Part shown: positions 8,010 to 16,880 of the stretch, one piece after another | Layout of the letters: each line of letters starts with the position of its first letter | How positions within the stretch are numbered: the stretch's first letter is position 1 | NCBI GenBank assembly: GCA_964591175.1 | Contig: CAZQAF010000004.1 | Coordinates: 1 to 64,000 of the forward strand | Origin: UBA11574 sp964591175 | GTDB lineage: Bacteria > Desulfobacterota > Desulfobacteria > Desulfobacterales > UBA11574 | Reading direction: 5' to 3' | Length of the DNA stretch: 64,000 nucleotides | Program-made: the position numbers and the translations under genes | Notes under the pieces: generated by a model | Databases searched by the model: none | Told to the model about the DNA's origin: nothing | Seen by the model: only the letters and a program-made list of their open reading frames with translations

Positions 8010-8798
8010 ATGGCTTACAATTCAATCAATTTTGAAAAAGAAAATGGCGTTGGATTAATCCGCCTCAACCGTCCGGACGACGGGAATGCAATTATTCCGG
8101 AGATGGCGCGTGAACTTCTGGATGTCTCCATCAGATGTGACGAAGACCAGGAAATCCGGGCGGTGGTACTGACCGGCAGCGGCAATATGTTTTGTGTTGG
8201 AGGCGATCTGAAGGCTTTTAGCGCCTTGGATGAAGGAATATCTCGCTATATCATAGAGATCACACATGCCTTTCACGCAGCAATATCGCGCTTGAACTGG
8301 ATGGACGCTCCGGTGGTCGGCGCCATAAACGGAACAGCCGCAGGCGGAGGCTTCAGCCTTGCGTTAACCACCGATATCGCCATTGCGGCAGAATCCGCGA
8401 AATTCACAATGGCCTACACCAAGGCAGGTTTAGTGCCGGACGGCAGTTCCAGCTATTTCCTGGCGCGTATTGTGGGGCTGCGCCGTGCCAAAGAGATGGC
8501 ATTGTTAAATCCGATTTTGTCGGCAGAGCAAGCCATGGAATGGGGTCTCGTTAATCGAGTCGTTGCTGATGACCAAGTACTATTTGCCGCCCTTGAAATA
8601 GCGCACAAGCTGGCAAAAGGGCCAACCCGATCCTTTGGTGAGACCAAACGTTTGATCCTTATGGGAACCACCGAAAGTCTCGAATCCCAAATGGAAAGAG
8701 AATCCCGCATCATTTCATCAATTGCGGACAGTGCGGACGGGCGCGAAGGGATAGCCGCCTTTGTCGCCAAACGCAAGCCGGATTTTCAGGGGAAATGA
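8010..8798 (+). CDS. enoyl-CoA hydratase/isomerase family protein
   Basis: This is a crotonase-fold protein of 262 residues. It has the oxyanion-hole strands CVGGDLKAF and NGTAAGGGFSLAL, then a TMAYTKAGLVPDGSSSYFL stretch. In classical enoyl-CoA hydratases the two catalytic glutamates lie in this region, but here the second position reads VPDGSSS. That is more like isomerase members such as the PaaG group, so isomerase or ring-modifying activity on an acyl-CoA is as likely as hydration. The ATG at 8010 has AAAAGGA upstream; an earlier alternative start at 7965 lacks one. A fragment of a cation transporter gene follows on the other strand. Confidence 0.85.
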   Translation: MAYNSINFEKENGVGLIRLNRPDDGNAIIPEMARELLDVSIRCDEDQEIRAVVLTGSGNMFCVGGDLKAFSALDEGISRYIIEITHAFHAAISRLNWMDAPVVGAINGTAAGGGFSLALTTDIAIAAESAKFTMAYTKAGLVPDGSSSYFLARIVGLRRAKEMALLNPILSAEQAMEWGLVNRVVADDQVLFAALEIAHKLAKGPTRSFGETKRLILMGTTESLESQMERESRIISSIADSADGREGIAAFVAKRKPDFQGK

Positions 8799-8811
8799 TC
8801 ACTATGGCATT

Positions 8812-9009
8812 TATTACAGGGTGGTTGGCACTCTCACCAATTAGCAACCCTTTGGTTTCATGAGCCAGCCAGACGGCAGTACCAACAAGTATCGCGCCGA
8901 TAAGTATCGACGCGGTGCCGTCAAAATATAGCATCCCGGTCAATTGGGTCAGAAAGACCCCGGCAAAGGCAACCAGTAGACCAAGCATGACTAAAGGGAA
9001 ATGTTTCAT
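8812..9009 (-). pseudogene. fragment of a cation diffusion facilitator transporter
   Basis: On the minus strand LGLLVAFAGVFLTQLTGMLY, FDGTASILIGAILVGTAVWL and AHETKGLLIGESAN read like transmembrane helices 4-5 and the loop beyond of CDF metal/proton antiporters. Both the N-terminal half and the cytoplasmic domain are missing. The remaining open frame runs on over the end of the enoyl-CoA hydratase-like gene with no family likeness. It is a short relic of a lost transporter. Confidence 0.65.
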
Positions 9010-9026
9010 CCGGCGGCCAATTTTGA

Positions 9027-9932
9027 TTATATTTTCGTTCGATGTTGAAATGTGTCTTCATTTTTTAAATCGACGACATGATTTATCAACGGTTGGAAGC
9101 CACTAATGCGACATTCAATAATATCCCCATTTTTTAACGGTACCGCTCCGGGCGTCCCGGTTGAAATAATATCTCCCGGGAGCATTGTCATAATTTGCGA
9201 ATGATACGAAACCAGGTCATCGGGGCCGAACGTCATATTGGCGACAGTATTCTCGGCATACACTTCACCATTGATAATCGTTTGGACCCGGAGACCGAAT
9301 ACATCTTTTACTTCTTCGATGGTATATAAAATCGGTCCAAAACTGAAAAACGTATCAAAACTTTTTGATTGTGTCAGATTCCGCGGATTTCTTCTCAAGA
9401 TATCTTCTGCCGTCATATCGATAATCATGGTGAATCCTGCTAAAACAGAACGCCATTCATCCGGTTTAACATTTTTGCACTCTTTGCCGAAAATCAACCC
9501 GAGCTCAGCCTCTCCCGTGGTTTTTTCAGACAGAACAGGTATTTTTATGGTATCGTTAAATCCGATGATCGTTGTATCGGGCTTCATAAAACTCGCAGGT
9601 TCCGAGACAGGCACTTTTTCGGAAAGGTCTTCGGCATGCGCCTTATAATTTAAACCAATCCCCCAGATTTTTCGCGGCCGGCGATACAAAGGCGCAAATT
9701 GGATCGATTTTTTCAAAATGGATCGTTCCTTTAACTCTTGGGTTAAAGCGAGGTTATTTTGATAAAACCAATTTTTGATCTCTTCCAATTTTTCTTCAGT
9801 CAGAATGCCGAACAAATCATGCGGCCAATTTTTATTGAATCGCCGATTAATGAGGGGAACAGGTAAGCAGCCGTAATCAGTTATAATACCGGCAACTTCC
9901 TGTCCATCAATCAAAATAGTAGCCATTTTCAT
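9027..9932 (-). CDS. fumarylacetoacetate hydrolase family protein
   Basis: The protein of 301 residues has a variable N-terminal third followed by the FAH catalytic fold. Visible parts are GIGLNYKAHA with H99, the metal ligands E141 and E143 in GEAELGLIFG, D172 in MIIDMTAEDI, and the late TGTPGAVPLKNGD turn. Members cleave or decarboxylate 2,4-dioxo acids, oxaloacetate or aromatic ring-cleavage products with Mg or Mn. The substrate is not clear. The ATG at 9932 is preferred over 9965 because GGGAG lies seven bases upstream. It is divergent from the TVP38-like gene, and the intervening 171 bases must hold both promoters. A role in aromatic degradation with the neighbouring crotonase is possible but not shown. 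Confidence 0.88.
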   Translation of the reverse strand: MKMATILIDGQEVAGIITDYGCLPVPLINRRFNKNWPHDLFGILTEEKLEEIKNWFYQNNLALTQELKERSILKKSIQFAPLYRRPRKIWGIGLNYKAHAEDLSEKVPVSEPASFMKPDTTIIGFNDTIKIPVLSEKTTGEAELGLIFGKECKNVKPDEWRSVLAGFTMIIDMTAEDILRRNPRNLTQSKSFDTFFSFGPILYTIEEVKDVFGLRVQTIINGEVYAENTVANMTFGPDDLVSYHSQIMTMLPGDIISTGTPGAVPLKNGDIIECRISGFQPLINHVVDLKNEDTFQHRTKI

Positions 9933-10103
9933 AATACACTCCCAAAACGGCAAAACCAAATGCAAGATATTTCAACAGTCTCCAACGAAAACATCTTTTC
10001 CACTTTATCATTTTACAATGACAAAACAAATGGTAAAAATGAAGAAGGTCTCGTATACTTTTATACGCAAAAACCAGGAACGGATGCACTTGGAGGAGCA
10101 GCA

Positions 10104-10901
10104 ATGCGCAAGGCGAAAAATACTGAAGCCGGTGACCCGGTGCGACGATTTTTGGCAGGGGCCGGCTCACGGACAGCGATCATTTACCTGGTGGTGGGAC
10201 TGCTGGTAGTTGTCGCCATTGTCGCCGGAGGCCGCGAAATCGAAAATCACATCAATGCCATCGAGTCATTTATCGCGAAGCTTGGCCCGTTGGGCGTGCT
10301 CGCTTTCGTCGGACTGTTCGTGCTGGCAACGTCGTTTTTATTGCCAGACACAGTGCTGTGCATCATCGCGGGTGCTCTCTTCGGACTGTTCCGGGGTGTC
10401 GCTGCCGTGCTGGCCGGCAGTATTATGGCAGCAATGATACAATTTGCGCTTTCGCACAAGCTCATGCGGGGACGGATCCAACGGACGCTTGCGGCGAAAC
10501 CGACGCTGCTTGCGATTCAGCACGCCGTACGCCGTAAGGAATTTCGTTTGCAGTTGCTTCTGCGCCTGACGCCGTTGAATCCTGCGACAATCAGTTACCT
10601 GCTCGGCGCTGCCGGGGTCCGGTTCTCAGGGTTCCTGTTTGCGTGTCTGGCGCTTATACCAAACCTGGTCATCGAGGTTTACTTCGGGTATGTCGGCAGG
10701 CACGCCGCTCGATTGGCCGTCGGCGATGCACGAACCGCTCCCCTGCACGATTTGGTGATCTTTGGCGGACTCGCAGTATGTGTCACCGTGATGGTTCTCG
10801 TGTCGAGAATGGCCCATAATACCGTCATGGAGGCCGTGGTCGAATCTGAGAAAGCCGAAGGCTTAACGGAAGATTTCGGGACGGAGAATAAAAACCATTG
10901 A
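10104..10901 (+). CDS. TVP38/TMEM64 (VTT domain) family membrane protein
   Basis: A polytopic membrane protein of 265 residues. Its core has the pattern LATSFLLPDTVLCIIAGALFG, then GSIMAAMIQFALSHKLMRGR, and finally LLLRLTPLNPATISYLLGAAGV, which matches VTT-domain proteins related to DedA. Members are thought to move lipids across membranes or keep membrane potential; the true substrate here is unknown. The start at 10104 is favoured by GGAGGA seven bases upstream, while the longer frame from 9960 overlaps the divergent FAH gene. Base use is visibly richer in G and C than in the neighbours, which hints at transfer from another genome. Confidence 0.82.
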   Translation: MRKAKNTEAGDPVRRFLAGAGSRTAIIYLVVGLLVVVAIVAGGREIENHINAIESFIAKLGPLGVLAFVGLFVLATSFLLPDTVLCIIAGALFGLFRGVAAVLAGSIMAAMIQFALSHKLMRGRIQRTLAAKPTLLAIQHAVRRKEFRLQLLLRLTPLNPATISYLLGAAGVRFSGFLFACLALIPNLVIEVYFGYVGRHAARLAVGDARTAPLHDLVIFGGLAVCVTVMVLVSRMAHNTVMEAVVESEKAEGLTEDFGTENKNH

Positions 10902-10921
10902 CAAAATGAAAGGAAAGACAC

Positions 10922-11115
10922 ATGAAAGAAACAATGATTCCCCGGGGCCTTCAGGAGATTTTATCCTTTCCGCTCATTGAAGCTCTGTTGGGCTGCCGTT
11001 CCCGCCGATTCTTATGGGCGCCGAAATTCCGGATGGTGTATTCGCATACAAGTTTGTCCATAAGGAACTGCCGTTAACCGACCTTGAAAAACTGCTCGTG
11101 GTATCATTACCCTGA
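10922..11115 (+). pseudogene. truncated and frameshifted gene start, family unclear
   Basis: AAAGGA precedes an ATG at 10922 that opens MKETMIPRGLQEILSFPLIE and ALLGCRSRRF. A shift of frame near 11014 lets the text go on as MGAEIPDGVFAYKFVHKELP and LTDLEKLLVVS before a stop at 11113-11115. The two parts read as one protein N-terminus. I have the impression of a redox or nitroreductase-like conserved protein, but I cannot name the family with confidence. Only about 65 residues survive. Confidence 0.55.
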
Positions 11116-11121
11116 CTGCTT

Positions 11122-11769
11122 ATGGATATGGAAAATTTAGAAAAAGCATTAAAATCCTTTATGGCAGAAGACGTCCTTATTTCAGACTTGGCACGTATCC
11201 TTATTTGTGTTTCCCAATGCGATAGGATTAAATATCAGGATCTGGCGTCAGGGACTCGCAGTGGTGTGGATGAGGCGCTTTTGGCCCTGTGGGAATGGAA
11301 GCTCGTGATCCCTGTTCGATCATCCCGGTGTTCGGAATGGGATTCCCGGATTTTGTCGGCAGGACAGGGGGAATTCTATGAATTGCCCAACATTTCCAAA
11401 ACACTGGTGAAAATAGGGATAGAGACCGGGGCATGGGACAGTAGGCAAGCCATCCTGGATCTGTTTCAATGTATGGGTGAGCCGGACTGGGAAAAAATGC
11501 CGAACCTGATTCTTTCCATTAAAAAAAATACCGTGCACAACACGATTAACGGCGTCAGGATCGGTGTTCTTTGCCTCGAAAACGGATTGAAGGATAAGAC
11601 CGGCGCGATGATCGCCATATTAAAAGGGGCCGGCATTATCAGCCCAAAACTGGCGGCCATCGGCCAGATGGCAAAAACCAGTTCTCCGCTATATGAGTTC
11701 AATCCCAGTGTGTATGCAGAACTTAAAATACTGCACATGGATGGCTATGAGGAAAAACAATCTATTTAA
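11122..11769 (+). CDS. unknown protein, first of two tandem paralogs
   Basis: The family is not recognised. The 215 residues look soluble and helical with no signal peptide. A middle segment reads LALWEWKLVIPVRSSRCSEW followed by DSRIL, and the gene downstream has the matching LLAFEERIMIPVKSRSGPAW then EDRIF. Their ends also correspond (PLYEFNPSVY against LSWYEINSTL). The two are therefore diverged duplicates sharing an IPV-x-S-x5-W-x2-RI core. The first 70 residues have the feel of a winged-helix unit (SDLARILICVSQCDRIKYQDL), but no DNA-binding claim can be made. The start may be 11122 or the ATG at 11128. The next gene starts inside this one, so the pair is translated together. Confidence 0.65.
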   Translation: MDMENLEKALKSFMAEDVLISDLARILICVSQCDRIKYQDLASGTRSGVDEALLALWEWKLVIPVRSSRCSEWDSRILSAGQGEFYELPNISKTLVKIGIETGAWDSRQAILDLFQCMGEPDWEKMPNLILSIKKNTVHNTINGVRIGVLCLENGLKDKTGAMIAILKGAGIISPKLAAIGQMAKTSSPLYEFNPSVYAELKILHMDGYEEKQSI

Positions 11770-12349
11770 TGTGCTTTTGAATTTTTTTCCTGAAAGCGAT
11801 GCTTTTTTATTGGCAACGCTTCTGGATAATCACCTGCATAAAGAAACCATCTGCTACCATGAGATCGATGTCGCGGAGAGTCAAAAAAAGGATTTGATGC
11901 TTTTGGCTTTCGAAGAGCGGATCATGATCCCCGTCAAATCCCGGAGCGGCCCTGCCTGGGAAGACAGAATTTTTGATTTCACAAATGAGGGACGCTATTT
12001 TATCCCGCCGGTTGTCAAGGCGATTGCAGACACAATCCATAATATCGGAGAACTTTCTTGTGATACGGCTCTCAGAACAACGTTAGCGACCGTGAATCAG
12101 GAAGATATCGGTGGTTTTATTAAATTACTGCAGACCATCATGAAACATGCGGACAATTGTACTTTTGAAGCCGGACTTCTGAAGCTTTTTTTCAAAGAGA
12201 TATCAATGGATAGCGATCTTCATGACGTCATCGACATTTTCGTCATCTTCGGAATTATGAGCCCTTGCCCCCGGAGATCCCTGATGACCGGCTTGTCGTG
12301 GTATGAGATCAATTCGACTCTCTTCTGGGACAAAGCGTTTCTTGTATGA
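11747..12349 (+). CDS. unknown protein, second of two tandem paralogs
   Basis: This is the partner of the preceding gene, with 200 residues if started at the ATG at 11747. It overlaps the end of its neighbour by 23 bases; 11741 is another possible start. It shares the IPVKSRSGPAWEDRIF core and the terminal tryptophan/tyrosine segment, but the rest has drifted strongly, so the duplication is old. The middle part contains LSCDTALRTTLATVNQEDIG and a helical C-terminal half. No catalytic motif, membrane segment or metal site is visible. A small hairpin with a T run at 12377-12397 follows and probably ends the pair's transcript. The products could form a heterodimer, but this is inference from the tight overlap alone. 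Confidence 0.65.
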   Translation: MRKNNLFNVLLNFFPESDAFLLATLLDNHLHKETICYHEIDVAESQKKDLMLLAFEERIMIPVKSRSGPAWEDRIFDFTNEGRYFIPPVVKAIADTIHNIGELSCDTALRTTLATVNQEDIGGFIKLLQTIMKHADNCTFEAGLLKLFFKEISMDSDLHDVIDIFVIFGIMSPCPRRSLMTGLSWYEINSTLFWDKAFLV

Positions 12350-12376
12350 CCCGTTGAGATGGGAAAAATCAGGACA

Positions 12377-12397
12377 GGTTGCAGTAACCGTTTTTTT
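12377..12397 (+). terminator. weak rho-independent terminator candidate
   Basis: GGTT (12377-12380) pairs with AACC (12386-12389) around a five-base loop and is followed by G and seven Ts. The stem is short, so the efficiency is uncertain. Confidence 0.45.
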
Positions 12398-12429
12398 GTT
12401 TTTAGACTTTAATTGTAAGTAGAATCCAA

Positions 12430-12650
12430 TTAATTATTAACCCCATGTTCTTTGTTCCATTCAACAGCTATTATTCTTTGCCCATTGATATTTTCAGCTT
12501 CCTCAGAAACCAGATATACGGGGGCGGGCGCAACAATATCCGGCTTCAACAAATTCTGTTTTCTGTCCTCGGGAAAACCTGGGGGAATCATTCCGGTAAG
12601 TGTTGCGCCGCCCGGCAATAAGATATTCAATGTAATTCCGGTTCTGGCTA
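12430..12650 (-). pseudogene. C-terminal fragment of a short-chain dehydrogenase
   Basis: On the minus strand ELARTGITLNILLPGGATLT, then GMIPPGFPEDRKQNLLKPDI and APVYLVSEEAENINGQRI, form the last third of a classical SDR enzyme. This is the part after the YxxxK active site, with the usual PGGA.T.M and INGQ patterns. An in-frame stop lies just upstream, and the NAD-binding and catalytic parts are gone. The fragment cannot be an active reductase. Confidence 0.7.
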
Positions 12651-12702
12651 ATTCCTATGCCCAAATAATACTCATGGATTCCAGTTTTATTCTTCTCAAT
12701 AA

Positions 12703-12912
12703 TCAGGTGATTAACTTGAATAATATGATCCAGCAAGGAAGACAAAAGATAAGGCAAAGAACAGCACCTTTGAAGAAATAGTATGGTTCGACATTATCCA
12801 AGTACCACTCCAGTGCTTCTTTCTCGGTTGATGGTATAAAATCATCTTCTGAAATATTTATCGATTCAGATCTGTTTTCAGCCAAGTAGTTCGGAGGAAT
12901 CTCTTTTTCCAT
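12703..12912 (-). CDS. possible small membrane protein
   Basis: This reading frame of 69 residues has an acidic N-terminal part (SINISEDDFIPSTEKEALEW) and one C-terminal hydrophobic segment, FFKGAVLCLIFCLPCWIILF. GAGG lies about nine bases before the ATG at 12912, which is a reasonable ribosome site. No family is recognised. It lies in a region of decayed genes, so it may be a small real membrane protein, a fragment, or a chance frame. The single-span layout and ribosome site are the only arguments for it. Confidence 0.4.
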   Translation of the reverse strand: MEKEIPPNYLAENRSESINISEDDFIPSTEKEALEWYLDNVEPYYFFKGAVLCLIFCLPCWIILFKLIT

Positions 12913-13509
12913 GATATTAACCTCATCCGCCTTTACTGATGATTGAGCTCGTTTGAGTTTGGAATAACATTGCCAGGGTTAAGCACTATCCTCTCGAATC
13001 TCGAAAATGATCGTTTTTTTAAGACAAACGGGATATCCTAATTCATAAGTTTGCGATTCTAAAATGTCAAGCTATATTATGTATAATTATTATATAATTT
13101 TATTAAATTAGAAGATATTGTATTCTATTAGATAAAATTACAATATATCGTATGTTGGATAATCAATAAGCAGAATAAAATCGTGTTGTTTGAATACAAT
13201 GCCTGCTGAGGTACTGTAATTCATCTTAGATGAAGCCAAGGGCAGAAATGGCTTTGCTGGTTGCAAAAATGAAAAATTATATTATCATGATCATTGAGAA
13301 AATATAGACTCACTTTTATCACAGCAATAGTCTGCAGTTTTCCGGTGCCATTGATGATGTCGTTTCATTAACGTACGGGAATACAGGATGCGCCCCTTAT
13401 TTTTCCGATGAAATATGAGGCAAATTAAAAAACATAATCCGGAAGACAATAATGGATTCGTGTGGAATAATACCCCACCTAAAACCCTGAAATCCCAAAA
13501 GGAGGTCCC
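12913..13509. other. AT-rich intergenic region
   Basis: No gene is seen. The stretch 13060-13160 is very AT-rich, with several TATAAT-like words that prevent choosing one promoter. AGGAGGT at 13500-13506 is the ribosome site of the following gene. Confidence 0.45.
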
Positions 13510-15165
13510 ATGGTCCAGAAACCCAGCCCCCTGGCCGACTCGGAAAAAGCCTGTTACGATACCCTCAACCCGGAAAACCTGACCTTTCTCATGAACCGCT
13601 ACAACCGGGTCAACCGATGGGTCATTGCCGACATGATCCGGCGCAGTGCCTACCACTACCCTGACAAAAACGCCCTAATTTTCGGGGATACCTCCCTTAC
13701 CTATGCGGAGCTTGAGGCCGCCTGCAACCGGGTGGGCAACGCCCTAAAGGGCCTGGGCGTTAAAAAATACGATCGTGTGGCCATTCTGGCCCACAACACC
13801 ATCCACCATGTTATCACCTGGTTGGGGTGTTGCAAGATCGGGGCCGTATATCTGGCCATCAACTACCTTCTGAAGGGAAAGGACATTTGCTATTGCATCA
13901 ACCATTCCGAAAGTAAGGTATTCATTGTCGAAGACGCCCTGTTCGACCTGGTCAAGGACGTGTTGGAAGACATGCCCTCGGTTGGAACCTGGATCTGGTC
14001 CGGTGACGTGGCCGGCATGGCGCCGGCGAATGACCGGTTCATCGATTTTAAGTCCTGGTATGAAGCTGCTTCGGACACAGAGCCGGACAGCATCCTGCAC
14101 ATCGAGGATCCCTGCCAGATGACGTATACCAGCGGTACCGAATCTTTGCCCAAAGGGGTGATCATCAGCAACCAGGCCCTCATGTCCCAGTACATGGGGT
14201 GCATCGTGGACGGCGGATACGATGCCAATGACATCAACGTCAATGCCCTGCCCATCTATCACTGCGCCCAGCGGGACGTGTTCTTGAACCCGGTGTTCTG
14301 GGTCGGGGGAACCAACATCCTCATGATGCCGGACATCGGCAAGATCCTGAAAACCATCGCCGACTATCGAGCCAATATGTTCTTTGCTCCGCCCACGGTC
14401 TGGATCGGCATGTTGCGCCACCCGGATTTCGACAAACACGATCTTACGAGTCTTAAAAAATGCTATTACGGTGCGTCCATCATGCCCGTGGAGGTACTTA
14501 AAGAGATGCTCGAACGGCTTCCGGGCGCCCGGATTTACAACTATTACGGGCAGACCGAGCTTGCCCCGTACCACACCGTCCTAAAGGCCGAGGACGCCCT
14601 GAAAAAACTGGGTTCCGCCGGCATGGGAGGGCTCAACATGGAAACCCGGCTGGAGGCCGAATTGGGGCAGCCCGTCAACGAGGTCGGGGTGCCCGGAGAA
14701 ATCTGCGGCCGGGGTCCCCATGCCATGATCATGTACTTCAAGGATCCGGAAAAAACCGAGGCGGCCATGGCGGGCGGCTGGTTCCATTCCGGGGACATCG
14801 GGGTACTTGACGAAGATCGCTATATTTCGGTGGTGGATCGAAAAAAGGACATGATCAAGACCGGCGGAGAGAACGTTTCCACACGTGAGGTGGAGGAGGC
14901 CATCTACCTGGACAAACGAGTGGAAGAGACGGCGGTCATCGGGATTCCACATCCCATGTGGATCGAGGCGGTGACGGCCGTGGTGGTGCCTCGACAAGGA
15001 GAGCACATCGAGCCGGATGAGATCATCACCCTGTGCCGGGAGCATCTGGCCGCCTTCAAGGTTCCGAAAAAAGTGATGCTTGTGGACGCTTTGCCCAAGA
15101 CACCGACGGGCAAGATCCTCAAGCGTGACATGCGCAGGCGCTATGCGAAGTTGTTTTCGAATTGA
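13510..15165 (+). CDS. acyl-CoA synthetase (AMP-forming), FadD-like
   Basis: This adenylate-forming enzyme of 551 residues would activate a carboxylic acid with ATP and CoA. It has the P-loop TYTSGTESLPKGV near 205-217, the adenine-binding YYGQTELAP, the hinge and core motifs GDIGVLDEDRYISVVDRKKD and GGENVSTREVEEA, and the C-terminal catalytic lysine region KTPTGKILKRDMRRRY. The usual TSGTTG is TSGTES here, a mild departure. The chain length of the substrate is not evident; fatty or aromatic acids are both possible. A strong AGGAGGT precedes the ATG. The gene is GC-rich compared with the AT-rich DNA before it. An amidase gene follows after 48 bases, so they may be co-transcribed. Confidence 0.9.
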   Translation: MVQKPSPLADSEKACYDTLNPENLTFLMNRYNRVNRWVIADMIRRSAYHYPDKNALIFGDTSLTYAELEAACNRVGNALKGLGVKKYDRVAILAHNTIHHVITWLGCCKIGAVYLAINYLLKGKDICYCINHSESKVFIVEDALFDLVKDVLEDMPSVGTWIWSGDVAGMAPANDRFIDFKSWYEAASDTEPDSILHIEDPCQMTYTSGTESLPKGVIISNQALMSQYMGCIVDGGYDANDINVNALPIYHCAQRDVFLNPVFWVGGTNILMMPDIGKILKTIADYRANMFFAPPTVWIGMLRHPDFDKHDLTSLKKCYYGASIMPVEVLKEMLERLPGARIYNYYGQTELAPYHTVLKAEDALKKLGSAGMGGLNMETRLEAELGQPVNEVGVPGEICGRGPHAMIMYFKDPEKTEAAMAGGWFHSGDIGVLDEDRYISVVDRKKDMIKTGGENVSTREVEEAIYLDKRVEETAVIGIPHPMWIEAVTAVVVPRQGEHIEPDEIITLCREHLAAFKVPKKVMLVDALPKTPTGKILKRDMRRRYAKLFSN

Positions 15166-15213
15166 GATTTAATAGCGGCCGAAAATAGCTGGTCGCTGAT
15201 AACACTGTTTTGA

Positions 15214-16632
15214 ATGGTGCCGAGCGAAAAGCACTTCGTTGATGAAAAAGAGATGCCTGTGGAAGAAATTATTTACAGATCCGCCGCGTCGATCGCGGAA
15301 ATGATCCGAAAAAAGCGTGTGTCGTCAGAGGAAGTCGTCAGGAGTTTTCTGGATCGCATTGAGAGAGTGAACCCGCAACTCAACGCCGTCGTCCAGTTGG
15401 CGGGAGATCGCGCCTTGGCCGAAGCCCGGGATGCGGACAATGGAATTTTAAAAGGCGATGTCAAGGGGCCGCTTCATGGCGTTCCGATCACCATCAAAGA
15501 CTCGTTGGATGCGGCCGGTATCATTTCGACGGGAGGGACAAAGGGCCGAAGCACCTTTGTCCCATCGCAGGATGCCACGGTTGTGGCTCGTCTGCGACGC
15601 GCCGGGGCCATTGTTTTGGGAAAGACCAACACACCGGAACTGACATTTTCCTTCGAGACCGACAACGCGGTCTACGGACGAACGAACAACCCATATGATC
15701 TGTCACTATCTCCCGGCGGCAGCAGCGGCGGCTCGGCGGCCATTGTTGCTTCCGGCGGCTCGCCGCTGGATATCGGCAGCGATACCGGGGGAAGTATCCG
15801 GGTTCCCTCTCATTTCTGTGGAATAACGTGCATTAAGCCGACTTCGGGACGGGTTCCGCGAACCGGGAATATCATTCCGTTTGGTTTAGGCCCTTTGGAC
15901 TCGCTGAGTACGATCGGACCGATGGCACGGTATGTCGAGGACCTGGCATTGTGCCTTCCGATTATCAGCGGGATCGACTGGAAGGATCCTGCCATCGTAC
16001 CGATGCTTTTGGGCGATCCCGGTGCGGTTGAGCTCAAAAGATTGAGCGTCGCATTCTTTACCGACAACGGGATCAGAACGCCTGCCGAGGAGACGAATCT
16101 ATCGGTTGAGAAGGCGGCAAACGCTCTCTCCGGCGTTGTTATGCAGGTAAAAGAAAGTCGGCCCGATGCCGTTGATCGATCACTGGATCTGTTCTACAGA
16201 CTGTGGATGGCGTATGCCGGACCATGGCAGCAGAAGCTTCTCCTCAAAGCCGGCACGATAGAAAGAATCGCGCCCTCTGAACAGGAGAAGACGATTCCGG
16301 CGATGGCGCTCGCCGATCTTTCCGAGGATCTGGACCGGTTTCGCAGTGACATGCTGTTCTTCATGAAAGAATACGACGCCATCGTCTGTCCGGTGAACGC
16401 TTATCCGGCAATGCCTCACGACAGTTGGGCAAAGAATTATCCTGCATACAGCTATACAATGACATTTAGCCTGACCGGATGGCCTGTCGTGGTGGTTCGA
16501 GCAGGCACCTCTTCCGAAGGACTGCCCATCGGCGTTCAGATCGTCGCTCGTCCCTGGAACGAGCACGAGGCGCTGGCGCTGGCACAATACATCGAAGCGG
16601 CCTTAAACGGCTGGCCGAGGCCCTTCCTTTGA
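15214..16632 (+). CDS. amidase signature family enzyme
   Basis: The 472 residues carry the full amidase signature: catalytic lysine K95 in PITIKDSLDA, the cis-serine in SPGGSSGGSAA (S170/S171), and the nucleophile S194 in DIGSDTGGSIR. The family hydrolyses carboxylic amides or acts as the GatA subunit of the tRNA amidotransferase. No gatB or gatC is nearby and the C-terminal half does not look like GatA, so a free-standing amidase is preferred. With the upstream acyl-CoA synthetase it could form a two-step route from amide to acid to acyl-CoA; this is inference from the order of the genes. The start could be 15214 or the ATG at 15253, and neither has a clear ribosome site. Confidence 0.88.
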   Translation: MVPSEKHFVDEKEMPVEEIIYRSAASIAEMIRKKRVSSEEVVRSFLDRIERVNPQLNAVVQLAGDRALAEARDADNGILKGDVKGPLHGVPITIKDSLDAAGIISTGGTKGRSTFVPSQDATVVARLRRAGAIVLGKTNTPELTFSFETDNAVYGRTNNPYDLSLSPGGSSGGSAAIVASGGSPLDIGSDTGGSIRVPSHFCGITCIKPTSGRVPRTGNIIPFGLGPLDSLSTIGPMARYVEDLALCLPIISGIDWKDPAIVPMLLGDPGAVELKRLSVAFFTDNGIRTPAEETNLSVEKAANALSGVVMQVKESRPDAVDRSLDLFYRLWMAYAGPWQQKLLLKAGTIERIAPSEQEKTIPAMALADLSEDLDRFRSDMLFFMKEYDAIVCPVNAYPAMPHDSWAKNYPAYSYTMTFSLTGWPVVVVRAGTSSEGLPIGVQIVARPWNEHEALALAQYIEAALNGWPRPFL

Positions 16633-16880
16633 AGACGATGCCTTTTGGCTGATTCTATACTGCATGATAACCTCATTGGTGGCATTAGCGGAGCCGGCCG
16701 CTAAAAAGGAATCTTCTCGGCATCCCGCCTTACCCCTTTCCCAATAGGTTGCGGGTTCTAATCCCTTGACGTCAACCTGAAATGCGGATATATCGTTTTC
16801 GATAAAAGCGTCTGCCGACATGATCAGCTCCGGCGAATCGTTATCATCAGATGACATAAAACAACAATAGCGGAAAAGCC

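Noticed and set aside
13080..13100. TGTATA word with partial palindrome, like the activator sites at 35 kb
   Set aside because: The second half does not fit TATACA and the surrounding DNA is so AT-rich that a chance match is expected.
16745..16770. tRNA T-arm-like text GGGTTCTAATCCC
   Set aside because: No acceptor stem, anticodon arm or D-arm could be paired around it on either strand.
16618..16857. Minus-strand open frame (about 80 codons) before the Cys-rich gene
   Set aside because: No ribosome site, no recognisable domain, and it overlaps the end of the amidase; more likely a chance frame.
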